In this document: positions 1-8,605 of the stretch, piece after piece
How positions within the stretch are numbered: the first letter of the stretch is position 1
Layout of the letters: each line of letters starts with the position of its first letter
Assembly (NCBI GenBank): GCA_964439835.1
Contig: CAYTPQ010000001.1
Span: 1 to 64,000, forward strand
Direction of reading: 5' to 3'
DNA length: 64,000 bases
Source: JAGNLM01 sp964439835
GTDB taxonomy: Bacteria; Pseudomonadota; Gammaproteobacteria; JAABTG01
Program-made: the position numbers and the translations under genes
Notes under the pieces: model-generated
The model's input: the letters and a program-made list of their open reading frames with translations, nothing else
Databases searched by the model: none
What the model was told of the DNA's origin: nothing

Positions 1-1176
1 CCCCCCCACCCCGGGCCCTATATCGGGGGCGTGGGTCTACACCGCCCCCACCTCCGCGGGGGGGGGGGGCCCCCCCGCCCGCCCCCACCCCGTGCATGGC
101 GCGCGTCGACTGGGCCAAGGCCAGCGCCAGCGCTAGAGCGACCATGAGCAGGTGGGCCGGCCACAGTCCGACCACCGCAGGTAGCCGGTCCTGCTCGATC
201 AGCTCGCGGCCGGCGCCGAGCAGGTTGCTGTACAGGAAGTACAGCAGCACCCCGTTGAACAGCCCGCCGTAACGGCCCTGGCGCGGCGAGGTCCGGGCCA
301 GCAGCAGGCCGAGGACGGCGAGCACCACGCAGGACACCGGCAGCGCGATGCGCCACTGCAGCTCGGCCTGCCGGATGAGGCTCTCGGCACCCACCAGCTC
401 CCCGGTCGGCACCCCCTGCACCCGGCGCGACGGCACGGTCTCTCGGCTGTCCTCGATCCGCACCGCGTGCTCGCGGTAGCGGGTCACCACGTAGTCGACC
501 GAGCCCGGCTCACCCTGGTAGCGGTGGCCGTCGACCAGCACCAGAAAGCGGTCGCCGGTCTCCTCGTCGCGGGTCTGGTAGGCGCTCTCCGCGGCCAGGA
601 TGTAGAGGTTGCGCGAGTCGCGCACCTGGGCGAAGACGCCGACCAGGGTCTTGCCGCCGTCGCGCGCCCCCTCGGCGAAGAGCACCCGGTCCCCCCCAGA
701 GAGGTCCCGGAAGCGGCCGGCCAGGATGTTCGAGAACTCGGCGCTGTCCTCGGCCCGGTTCTCGACCTCGTCCGCAACCTTGGCCGCAGGCGGGGACAGG
801 AACAGGGTCACCCCGGCGACCACGAGGGCGTAGGGCACGGCGAGGCCGAGCACCCCGCGAAGGAGGGTCGCCGGCCCGATCCCGGCGGCGGCCAGGGCCG
901 TCACCTCGCTGTCCCTGTAAAGGCGCCCGACGGCCAGCAGGACCGCCAAGAAGATCGAGGGAGGCAGGAGCAGGGCGACGTTGGCGGCGAGCTTCAGCCC
1001 GACCAGCTGGAACAAGACGTCGCCGGAGATGTTGCCGGCCGCCGCGAGGGCCAGGTAACGCACGAAGCGGTGGCTGACCCAGACCAGCACAAGCACGCTT
1101 AGCACGCCGGCAAAGGTCGTCGCGACCTCGCGCTGAAGGTAGCGCTCGACGATCACCGGGCCGCCTTGGACCGCAT
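1..1176 (-). CDS. lptF: LPS export ABC transporter permease LptF (3' end runs off the contig)
   Basis: LptF is one of two inner-membrane permeases of the LptB2FGC complex that moves lipopolysaccharide to the outer membrane. The reading frame gives VIVERYLQREVATTF at the N-terminus, a hydrophobic segment, a periplasmic domain (FSNILAGRFRDLSGGD region) and C-terminal hydrophobic helices ending near ARAMHG-type sequence. I see starts at ATG 1176 or GTG 1156; the GTG matches the usual family N-terminus. It is divergent from pepA, the classical lptF/pepA arrangement. The last ~30 codons read as Gly/Pro/Arg low complexity from a G/C homopolymer and no stop is reached, so the true C-terminus is probably corrupted at the contig edge. 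Confidence 0.9.
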
Positions 1177-1329
1177 CACCCCGCCTCGCCCCTCGCGTTT
1201 TGCGCCGCGCGGTAGGTCTGTCTACACTTGCCGCGCCCCGCCTCTGACCGCGCCGCCGCCCCCTGCCCCGGCGTCCCGGCAGATGCTAACAGATGCGGGC
1301 ACCGCCCCCGGACAGCAAGAAGGTCACCC

Positions 1330-2838
1330 ATGAGCGAGCGTGTGGAGTTCGGCCTGAAGACAGGCGCCCCGGAGAGGCTGAAGGCGGGTCTGGTCGCGGT
1401 GGGGGTATTCGAGAAACGGAAGCTGTCGGCCGCCGCCGAGGCCCTGGACACCGCAGCGGAGGGCTACCTGACCGGTATCCTGCGTCGGGGAGACCTGGAG
1501 GGCAAGGTCGGCCAGACGCTGATGCTCCACGGCGTGCCCGGCGTGGCCGCGGAGCGGCTGCTCCTGGTCGGCTGCGGGCGCGAGCGCGACTTCGGAGCCG
1601 CCCAGTACAGCAAGGCCGCGGCCGCGGCCGCGAAGGCCATCGCCGCAACGGGGGCGGCGGAGGCTGTGACCCTCCTGGCCAGCCTCACCGTCCCCGACCG
1701 GGACCTGGCCTGGACCGTGCGGGAGACGGTCGTCGCCAGCCGTGGGGCGCTGTACCGGTTCGACCGGATGAAGAGCGAGAAGGAGGGGCCGCCCCGGCCG
1801 CTGCGCCGCGTGACGCTGGCGCTGCCGGGGCGCAAGGAGGCGGAGGCCGCCGAGGCAGCCCTGCGCGAGGGGGTGGCTGTCGCGGACGGCGTCGACCACG
1901 CCCGTGACCTGGCCAACCTGCCGCCGAACGTCTGCACCCCGAGCTACCTGGCCGACCAGGCCCGCGCACTCGCAGAGGAGCACGCCTCCCTGCGCGTCGA
2001 GGTGCTGGACGAGAAGGACATGGAGAAGCTCGGCATGGGCGCGCTGCTGGCGGTCGCCCGGGGCTCCCGTCAGCCGCCGAGGCTCATCGTGGTCGAGCAC
2101 CGCGGCGCCGACAAGGGCAACCGGCCGGTGGTGCTGGTCGGCAAGGGGGTGACCTTCGACGCCGGCGGGATCTCGCTCAAACCCGCCCAGGCCATGGACG
2201 AGATGAAGTTCGACATGAGCGGCGCCGCGGCCGTGCTGGGCGTGATGCACACCGTCGCGGCCCTGGGCCTGCCGCTGCGGGTGGTCGGCATCGTGCCGGC
2301 GACCGAGAACCTGCCGGACGGCAACGCCGTGAAGCCGGGGGACATCGTCACCAGCATGTCGGGCCAGACCATCGAGATCCTGAACACCGACGCCGAAGGG
2401 CGCCTGATCCTCTGCGACGCGCTGACCTACGCCGGGCGTTACGAGCCGACGGTGGTGATCGACGTGGCGACCCTGACCGGGGCCTGCGTGGTCGCCCTCG
2501 GGCGGGTGGTGAGCGGGCTGTTCTCGAACCACCCGCCGCTGGCCCGAGACCTGCTGGCCGCAGGCCAGAGGAGCGGGGACCGGGCCTGGGAGCTGCCGCT
2601 CTGGGAGGAGTACCGGGAGCCGCTCAAGAGCAACTTCGCGGACGTGGCGAACATCGGTGGCCCGGAGGCGGGGGCGGTCACGGCGGCGACGTTCCTGGCG
2701 CGCTTCACCCGCAAGTACCACTGGGCCCACCTGGACATCGCGGGCACTGCCTGGGTGACGGGCAAGGAGAAGGGGGCCACCGGTCGGCCGGTGCCGCTGC
2801 TCGCCCAGTACCTGCTGGACCGCGCCCCCCGCGGCTGA
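1330..2838 (+). CDS. pepA: Leucyl (cytosol) aminopeptidase PepA, M17 family
   Basis: This is a cytoplasmic, dimetal M17 aminopeptidase that removes N-terminal residues from peptides; in some bacteria it also acts as a DNA-binding accessory factor. The protein is 502 aa, almost the length of E. coli PepA (503). The signature NTDAEGRL lies at residues 352-359, and VLVGKGVTFDAGGISLKP carries the metal-binding Lys/Asp region. I chose ATG 1330, preceded by AAGAAGG, over an upstream extension that has no conserved sequence. It heads the pepA-holC-unknown-valS run on the + strand. Confidence 0.96.
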   Translation: MSERVEFGLKTGAPERLKAGLVAVGVFEKRKLSAAAEALDTAAEGYLTGILRRGDLEGKVGQTLMLHGVPGVAAERLLLVGCGRERDFGAAQYSKAAAAAAKAIAATGAAEAVTLLASLTVPDRDLAWTVRETVVASRGALYRFDRMKSEKEGPPRPLRRVTLALPGRKEAEAAEAALREGVAVADGVDHARDLANLPPNVCTPSYLADQARALAEEHASLRVEVLDEKDMEKLGMGALLAVARGSRQPPRLIVVEHRGADKGNRPVVLVGKGVTFDAGGISLKPAQAMDEMKFDMSGAAAVLGVMHTVAALGLPLRVVGIVPATENLPDGNAVKPGDIVTSMSGQTIEILNTDAEGRLILCDALTYAGRYEPTVVIDVATLTGACVVALGRVVSGLFSNHPPLARDLLAAGQRSGDRAWELPLWEEYREPLKSNFADVANIGGPEAGAVTAATFLARFTRKYHWAHLDIAGTAWVTGKEKGATGRPVPLLAQYLLDRAPRG

Positions 2839-2850
2839 CCGGCGCCCCGC

Positions 2851-3276
2851 GTGCCCCGGGTCGACTTCTACGTGCTGGGTGACCCGTCCCCCGGCGCGGC
2901 GACGCTGCTGGCCTGCCGGCTGGCGGAGAAGGCGTGGCTCGCCGGTCACCGGGTCTATGTGCACGCAGCGACGGTCGCGGACGCGGCGCGGCTGGACGAC
3001 GCGCTCTGGACCTTCCGCCAGGACAGCTTCGTCCCCCACGGGCGCTACCCGGAGCAGGCGGGTGATGACCTGCCGGTGCTGGTGGGCGCGGGCGGGGAGC
3101 CGGCGGGCGTTGGCAACGTGCTGGTGAACCTTGCGCCGGAGGTGCCGGCGTTCTGCGGGCGCTTCGACCGAGTACTGGAGGTGGTGGCGGCGGACCCGGC
3201 GTCGAAGGAGGCGGGGCGGGCGCGGTTCCGGTGGTACAGCCAGGAAGGGTATCCTCCGCAGACGCACGAGGTCTGA
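2851..3276 (+). CDS. holC: DNA polymerase III chi subunit
   Basis: HolC (chi) is the clamp-loader accessory subunit that contacts SSB during lagging-strand synthesis. The 141-aa product starts MPRVDFYVLGDP and contains the TFRQDSFVPHG segment typical of the family, with length close to that of E. coli chi (147 aa). The start is GTG, 12 bases after the pepA stop. The position between pepA and valS is the conserved gammaproteobacterial arrangement. Confidence 0.93.
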   Translation: MPRVDFYVLGDPSPGAATLLACRLAEKAWLAGHRVYVHAATVADAARLDDALWTFRQDSFVPHGRYPEQAGDDLPVLVGAGGEPAGVGNVLVNLAPEVPAFCGRFDRVLEVVAADPASKEAGRARFRWYSQEGYPPQTHEV

Positions 3277-3313
3277 AAGCGCGCGCCGGGGCGACGGGGT
3301 GGTCCGGTGCAGG

Positions 3314-3422
3314 GCGGCTTCCGGGTGCGGTCCCGCGGGAAACGCCGTGAATACATCCCTGTAGGCTCGAATGCCGCCATCCAGGCGGCATACGTTCCCG
3401 CGAAACCGCACCCGGAAGCCGC
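3314..3422. repeat. 109-bp palindromic element in the holC-3' intergenic region
   Basis: The ends GCGGCTTCCGGGTGCGGT and ACCGCACCCGGAAGCCGC are exact inverted complements. Pairing continues inward (CCGCGGGAAACG with CGTTCCCGCG) with a few differences. The interior carries GAATACATCCCTGTAGGCTC and a GCCGCCATCCAGGCGGC mini-hairpin, a pattern that resembles REP/MITE-like intergenic repeats of gammaproteobacteria. No coding sequence is evident. Confidence 0.75.
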
Positions 3423-3495
3423 TAGCGGGCTCGGAGGCCACGGCTCCCGCTCCGCTCCCCTGGTGCGGGCGCCACGGGCAGAGGGTCAGGTGGCT

Positions 3496-3546
3496 GTGGG
3501 AGGCGCGCCCCGCGCCGATTCTTCGCGGCGAGGGCGCCGCTCCCAC
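3496..3546. repeat. Short REP-like hairpin
   Basis: GTGGGAGGCGCGCCCCGC faces GCGAGGGCGCCGCTCCCAC across a short loop that includes ATTCTTCGC. This forms an imperfect ~20-bp stem of the GTGGGAGCGGCGCC type common as dispersed repeats. With the element at 3314-3422 it accounts for most of the 335-base gap between holC and the next gene. Confidence 0.6.
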
Positions 3547-3611
3547 GGCGGGAGTTCCAGCCTAAACTTGCCGGAAACGTCTAGGGGGCAAGGGCCTGCG
3601 GGGCAGCAGTC

Positions 3612-4070
3612 ATGGCAACGGACAAGCGCGACAGCTCGGCGGACCGGCCCTCGGGGGGCAGTCCGGTGGCGGCCCTGGACGGGGCGCTGGACGCCCTGCA
3701 GGGGATCCTCGAGCGTCAGCGGGTGGTGCCGCCGGGACCGGACGACGGTGGGCCGGACGACGACCTGCCGGTGCTGGACCAGGTGGTGATCCCCGGGGCC
3801 GGGGCGCCGGCGCCGCGGCCGGCCCCCGCCGCAACGCCGAGGGAGCCGACGACCGAGCCGCTCTGGACCACCCCGCCGCTCGCCCTCCCCGCCCACGACG
3901 ACCTGGTGAAGCGCCTGACCAGCGAGGTCGAGGTGATCATCGAGGAGGCCCTGGCCGAGGCGCTCGCCCGGGCACGCAAGGAGATCCGCGCGCGGGTCAA
4001 GCAACACCTGGACATCGTCCTACCCGAGGTGCTCGACGAGTTGCTCTCCCGATCCCGCGGCCGGACCTGA
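3612..4070 (+). CDS. Conserved hypothetical protein between holC and valS (DUF2486-like layout)
   Basis: The function is unknown. The 152-aa protein has a charged N-terminus, a short helix (ALDALQGILERQ, about residues 26-37), an acidic patch and the motif DDLPVLDQVVIPG (about 49-61). A Pro/Ala-rich linker follows, then a long amphipathic C-terminal helix pair (residues 97-148, DLVKRLTSEVEVII onward). The PVLxxVxxPG motif plus C-terminal helices recalls betaproteobacterial DUF2486 proteins. The overall layout (helix, acidic Pro-rich linker, terminal helices, gene next to valS) also recalls alphaproteobacterial PopZ. Both are resemblances seen by eye. Its stop lies 7 bases before valS. Confidence 0.8.
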   Translation: MATDKRDSSADRPSGGSPVAALDGALDALQGILERQRVVPPGPDDGGPDDDLPVLDQVVIPGAGAPAPRPAPAATPREPTTEPLWTTPPLALPAHDDLVKRLTSEVEVIIEEALAEALARARKEIRARVKQHLDIVLPEVLDELLSRSRGRT

Positions 4071-4077
4071 AAGGACC

Positions 4078-7008
4078 ATGGACAAGACCTACGACCCGCA
4101 CGCCATCGAGCAACGCTGGTACGAGACCTGGGAGTCGCGCGGGTACTTCGCGCCCCGGGGCGAGGGCCCCGCGTACTGCATCATGATCCCGCCGCCCAAC
4201 GTGACCGGGACGCTGCACATGGGGCACGCGTTCCAGGACACGATCATGGACGCGTTGATCCGCTACCACCGGATGCAGGGGCACGCCACGCTCTGGCAGG
4301 CCGGCACCGACCACGCCGGGATCGCGACTCAGATGGTGGTCGAGCGCCAGCTGAACGCCGAGGGTCGGACCCGCCACGACCTGGGCCGCGAGGCCTTTCT
4401 GGCGCGGGTCTGGGACTGGCGCGCCCACTCGGGCGGGACCATCACCCGGCAGCTCCGGCGCATGGGGGCCTCGCTCGACTGGGCGACCGAGCGCTTCACC
4501 ATGGACGAGGGGCTCTCGCGGGCGGTGACCGAGGTCTTCGTCCGCCTCTACGAGGAGGGGCTCCTCTACCGGGGCAAGCGGCTGGTCAACTGGGACCCGG
4601 TGCTGCACACCGCCGTCTCCGACCTCGAGGTGGTCTCCGAGGAGGAGGACGGGTCCATGTGGCACATGCGCTACCCGCTGGTGGACGGGTCGGGGTACCT
4701 GACGGTCGCCACCACCCGCCCGGAGACGATGCTCGGGGACGCCGCGGTGGCGGTGCACCCCGGGGACGAGCGCTACAAGCACCGCATCGGCCAGCTCGTG
4801 GAGCTGCCGCTCACCGGCCGCCACATCCCGATCATCGCCGACGAGTACGTGGACCCGGAGTTCGGATCGGGCGTGGTCAAGATCACCCCGGCCCACGACT
4901 TCAACGACTATCAGGTGTGGCTGCGGCACCGGGACACCACCGCCCTGCGCGCGGTGCCCCAGAACGGACTCATCAACATCTTCACGGTGGACGCCCGGAT
5001 CAAGGGCGCGGAGCTTGACGACGAGGTCTGGGGCCACCGGGCGGCGGACGCCGACGGCGTCGTACCAACGGACGGCCAGGGGGTGGTCGGCCCACCCACC
5101 GCCGAGCTGATGCCCCCCGCCTACCGCGGCCTCGACCGCTACGAGGCGCGCTCGCGCATCGTCGCCGACCTGGAGGCGCTGGGGCTGCTGGAGAAGACCG
5201 CGCCCCACAAGCTGATGGTCCCCCGCGGCGATCGCTCCCACGCGGTCATCGAGCCGTACCTGACCGACCAGTGGTTCGTGCGAGCCGGCCCGCTCGCCGA
5301 AGTCTCCGTGCGCGCGGTCGAGGACGGGCGCATCCGCTTCGTGCCCGAGAACTGGGCCCGGACCTACTACGACTGGATGCGCAACATCCAGGACTGGTGC
5401 ATCAGCCGTCAGATCTGGTGGGGCCACCGGATCCCGGCCTGGTACGACCACGAGGGCAACGTCTACGTCGGCCGCAGCGAGGCCGAGGTCCGCGCCAGCC
5501 ACGGCCTCTCGGAAGACGTGCCGTTGACCCAGGACCCGGACGTCCTGGACACCTGGTTCTCCTCCGCGCTCTGGCCCTTCTCCACCCTGGGTTGGCCGGA
5601 GCCGACCGAGCGCCTGAAGACCTTCTACCCGACCAGCGTGCTCGTCACCGGCTTCGACATCATCTTCTTCTGGGTCGCCCGGATGATCATGATGGGCCTG
5701 AAGTTCATGGGCGACGTGCCGTTCCGCGAGGTCTACATCCACGGTCTGGTGCGCGACGCCGAGGGCCAGAAGATGTCAAAGTCCAAGGGCAACGTGCTCG
5801 ACCCCCTGGACCTCATCGACGGCATCGACCTGGAGGCCCTGGTTGCCAAGCGCACCCGCGACCTGATGCAGCCGCAGATGGCGAAGGCCATCGAGAAGGC
5901 CACCCGCCAGCAGTTCCCGGACGGGATCCCGGCCTACGGCACCGACGCCCTGCGCTTTACCTTCGCCTCCCTCGCGACCCAGGGCCGCGACGTCCGGTTC
6001 GATCTGGGCCGGGTCGCCGGCTACCGCAACTTCTGCAACAAGCTCTGGAACGCCGCCCGCTACGTCCTGATGAACACCGAGGGCCAGGACTGCGGCCAGG
6101 GCGGCGGGCCGCTCGCGCTCTCGGCGGCGGACCGCTGGGTCCTGTCGCGGCTGCAGAAGACCGTGCGGGCGGTGCGCGAGGGCTTCGACGGCTACCGCTT
6201 CGACCAGGCCGCCCAGGCGCTGTACGAGTTCACCTGGAACGAGTACTGCGACTGGTACCTGGAACTCTCCAAGCCCGTGCTCACCTCGGCGGAGAGCACC
6301 GAGGACGAGCGCCGCGGGACCCGCCACACGCTGGTGCGGGTGCTCGAGGCCCTGCTGCGACTCGCCCACCCCCTGATGCCCTTCGTCACCGAGGAGATCT
6401 GGCAACGGGTCGCGCCCCTGGCCGGTCTGACGGGCCGCTCGTCGGCCACGGGCTCGACGGGTGAGCCGGCTGCCACCGTCATGCTCCAGCCCTATCCAGA
6501 GCACGACTCGGGCCAGGTCGACGAGGCCGCCGAGACCGAGATGCGCTGGGTGATGGACGTCATCCTGGGCGTGCGCCGGATCCGCGGCGAGATGAACCTG
6601 GCCCCGGGACGGTTGCTGCCAGTCCTGCTGCACCACGGCTCGGAGGCCGACCGCCGCTACCTGGAGCGCCACCGGCGGTTCCTGGAAACCCTCGCGCGCA
6701 TCGAGTCCATCACCTGGCTCGGGCCCACGGACACCGCGCCGGAGTCGGCCACGGCCCTGGTCGGCGAGATGCAGGTCCTGATCCCGCTCGCCGGGCTGAT
6801 CGACAAGGGCGCGGAGACCGCGCGACTCGGCAAGGAGGTCGAGAAGCTCGGCCGGGAGCTCGAGCGGGGCCAGGCCAAGCTCGCCAACCCGAGCTTCGTC
6901 GACCGCGCCCCGCCCGAGGTGGTGGCGAAGGAGCGGGACCGCGTGGCCGAACTGCGCTCGGCCATCGACAAGCTCGAGGCGCAGCTCCGCCGGATCCGGG
7001 CCCTGTAG
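4078..7008 (+). CDS. valS: Valyl-tRNA synthetase
   Basis: This class Ia synthetase charges tRNA-Val. The 976-aa protein has the HIGH-type motif HMGH at residues 47-50 and KMSKS at 565-569. It also has the CP1 editing-domain signature TTRPETMLGD, an anticodon-binding region and a C-terminal coiled-coil arm (ETARLGKEVEKLGRELERG). ATG 4078 follows AAAGGACC. It appears full length. Confidence 0.97.
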   Translation: MDKTYDPHAIEQRWYETWESRGYFAPRGEGPAYCIMIPPPNVTGTLHMGHAFQDTIMDALIRYHRMQGHATLWQAGTDHAGIATQMVVERQLNAEGRTRHDLGREAFLARVWDWRAHSGGTITRQLRRMGASLDWATERFTMDEGLSRAVTEVFVRLYEEGLLYRGKRLVNWDPVLHTAVSDLEVVSEEEDGSMWHMRYPLVDGSGYLTVATTRPETMLGDAAVAVHPGDERYKHRIGQLVELPLTGRHIPIIADEYVDPEFGSGVVKITPAHDFNDYQVWLRHRDTTALRAVPQNGLINIFTVDARIKGAELDDEVWGHRAADADGVVPTDGQGVVGPPTAELMPPAYRGLDRYEARSRIVADLEALGLLEKTAPHKLMVPRGDRSHAVIEPYLTDQWFVRAGPLAEVSVRAVEDGRIRFVPENWARTYYDWMRNIQDWCISRQIWWGHRIPAWYDHEGNVYVGRSEAEVRASHGLSEDVPLTQDPDVLDTWFSSALWPFSTLGWPEPTERLKTFYPTSVLVTGFDIIFFWVARMIMMGLKFMGDVPFREVYIHGLVRDAEGQKMSKSKGNVLDPLDLIDGIDLEALVAKRTRDLMQPQMAKAIEKATRQQFPDGIPAYGTDALRFTFASLATQGRDVRFDLGRVAGYRNFCNKLWNAARYVLMNTEGQDCGQGGGPLALSAADRWVLSRLQKTVRAVREGFDGYRFDQAAQALYEFTWNEYCDWYLELSKPVLTSAESTEDERRGTRHTLVRVLEALLRLAHPLMPFVTEEIWQRVAPLAGLTGRSSATGSTGEPAATVMLQPYPEHDSGQVDEAAETEMRWVMDVILGVRRIRGEMNLAPGRLLPVLLHHGSEADRRYLERHRRFLETLARIESITWLGPTDTAPESATALVGEMQVLIPLAGLIDKGAETARLGKEVEKLGRELERGQAKLANPSFVDRAPPEVVAKERDRVAELRSAIDKLEAQLRRIRAL

Positions 7009-7180
7009 CGCGCCACGTTCCGGGCCCGGCTCCCGCAGACGGCGGCGGGGTTGTCACCGCCGCGGGCAACACCGAGGTCGGCGGCAGTGGGCGGCCTCCC
7101 CGGTTCCTGCCGGGCGACTATGCTTGTCGTGTCGACGCCATCCAGAGCTTGCCCTGCAACCGCTGCTTGGGAGCCGCCCG

Positions 7181-7408
7181 ATGAACGATGACCGCCGCTG
7201 TGCCACCTGCGCGAACTGGCGCCCGACGCTGAACCCTGCCGTCGCCAAGGCCCTGACGGTGCTCGGTGAGTGTCACCGGTACGCCCCTGGTCCCGTGGTC
7301 GTCACCACGGAGACCCTGGCGGAGGCCTGCGTGGTCTGGCCGGTCACCCAGGCCGACGACGTCTGCGGCGAGTGGTTCGCGGGCGGAGACCGCTTGCAAC
7401 AGCCCTAG
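7181..7408 (+). CDS. Small Cys-rich protein, putative metal-binding
   Basis: The 75-aa product reads MNDDRRCATCANWRP at the start, has GECHRYAP in the middle and ends with a WPVTQADDVCGEW block. The spacing CxxC, GxC, WPxTxxDDxCGEW recurs in small uncharacterised proteobacterial and phage proteins and looks like a structural zinc site; this is inference from the cysteines. A GGGAG ribosome-binding site precedes ATG 7181. Its role is unknown, and it sits alone after valS facing the superoxide dismutase gene. Confidence 0.7.
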   Translation: MNDDRRCATCANWRPTLNPAVAKALTVLGECHRYAPGPVVVTTETLAEACVVWPVTQADDVCGEWFAGGDRLQQP

Positions 7409-7544
7409 CCGCGCGGCGCGGGGCACGTCCGGGGCACCGGACGACTGCGCAGTTAGAAGGTGTGCGGCGAGGGGGTTAGGCCGACGTCGTTCTTGGCCGG
7501 CGCCGCGCAGCCCCTGCACGAGCGCCCGCTGTGACGCCGGTGAA

Positions 7545-7583
7545 GGCCGGAGTCCAGGGCAAACCGCGCCCTGGACTCCGGCC
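7545..7583. terminator. Strong hairpin between convergent genes, likely bidirectional terminator
   Basis: GGCCGGAGTCCAGGGC and GCCCTGGACTCCGGCC form a perfect 16-bp stem with a 7-base loop (AAACCGC). It lies between the convergent small Cys-protein gene and the superoxide dismutase gene. There is no T-run, so intrinsic termination is not certain. Confidence 0.55.
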
Positions 7584-7618
7584 GATGGCCGCGGTGACTG
7601 CGCGACTCGGGCGACCTG

Positions 7619-8350
7619 CTAGGCCAGGTTCTTCGCCGCGAAGGCCCAGTTGACCAGCTTGTCGAGCACCGCCTGGACGTAGTCGGCACGCCGGTTTTGG
7701 TAGTCCAGGTAGTAGGCGTGCTCCCAGACGTCAATGGTGAGCAGCGGCTTCATCCCCTTGGTGGTCGGGTTGTCGGCGTTGCCGGTCTTGACCACCACCA
7801 GCTTGCCCCCGTCCATCGCGAGCCAGGCCCAGCCGCTCGCGAACTGGGTGACCGCGGCCTTCTTCAGCTCGTCCTTGCAGGCGGCGACACTTCCGAAGGT
7901 GGCCTCCATCAGCTTCGCCAGCTCCGCAGGCGGCTCGCCGCCGCCCCCCGGCTTCAGGCTGTTCCAGTAAAAGTCGTGGTTCCAGACCTGGGCCGCGTTG
8001 TTGAAGATGCCCACCTTCTCGGCGTTGCCGGCGGTCGCCGCCACGATTTTGGCCAGCGGCATGTCCGCCATCTCGGTGCCGGCGACCAGCTTGTTCAGGT
8101 TGTCGAGGTAGCCCTTGTGGTGCTTGCCGTAGTGGAAGCCGATGGTATTGGCCGAGATGACGGGGTCGAGGGCGTTGTCGGCGTAGGGCAGCTTCATCAG
8201 GGTGAACGGCCCTGCCGCCGGGGCCGCCTGGGCCCAGGCCTGACGCGAGACGCCGCCCAGTCCGGCGGCCACGGCGAGACCCGCCGCGCCGAGCAGGAAC
8301 TGCCGACGGCCGACGGTGCGAGACGAGTCGAAACGGTCGATGGGCTTCAT
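7619..8350 (-). CDS. sodB: Exported Fe-type superoxide dismutase with Tat signal
   Basis: This enzyme dismutates superoxide to peroxide and oxygen. The 243-aa precursor begins with a twin-arginine signal (VGRRQFLLGAAGLAVAAG, residues ~14-31, then a cut near QAWAQA), so it should be exported folded by the Tat system whose tatABC genes lie at 46.4-48.2 kb. The mature part shows the metal ligands in YGKHHKGY, VWNHDFYW and DVWEHAYYLDYQN. I chose ATG 8350 because AGAGGAGC lies just upstream and the signal peptide then begins the protein. Fe rather than Mn specificity is a guess from sequence style; most SodB proteins are cytoplasmic, so the leader is notable. Confidence 0.92.
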   Translation of the reverse strand: MKPIDRFDSSRTVGRRQFLLGAAGLAVAAGLGGVSRQAWAQAAPAAGPFTLMKLPYADNALDPVISANTIGFHYGKHHKGYLDNLNKLVAGTEMADMPLAKIVAATAGNAEKVGIFNNAAQVWNHDFYWNSLKPGGGGEPPAELAKLMEATFGSVAACKDELKKAAVTQFASGWAWLAMDGGKLVVVKTGNADNPTTKGMKPLLTIDVWEHAYYLDYQNRRADYVQAVLDKLVNWAFAAKNLA

Positions 8351-8605
8351 GGCATGCTCCTCTTTGACAAGATGATGACCGGTCGCAGGCGCTCGCCGCG
8401 GGGGGGCGCCGTCGCCGGTCGTTTTTTGTGAACGGCGACTCATGCTCTGCCTTCGCCGGGACCGCGGCAAGTCCCCCGCGTGCGCCAACGCACACGGCGG
8501 AAGGCACCTCGGCGCGCCGGCGGAGCAGCCCACCGCCGGGCGGGCGTCTGCCGGCTGGCCCCGGCGATCCCTGGCCAGCCGCGCGGCAACCGGCTACTGT
8601 GGGCC

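Noticed and set aside
1324..3546. 740-codon open frame on the - strand across pepA and holC
   Set aside because: It is antisense to two recognised genes, rich in Arg/Gly/Pro/His with no family motifs; a G+C-driven shadow frame.
3997..5742. 581-codon - strand open frame inside valS
   Set aside because: It mirrors valS codons and has no start signal or motif; high G+C leaves long antisense frames open.
7641..7741. Possible CRISPR or tandem repeat signal in G/C-rich stretches
   Set aside because: I found no regularly spaced identical repeats anywhere in the window.
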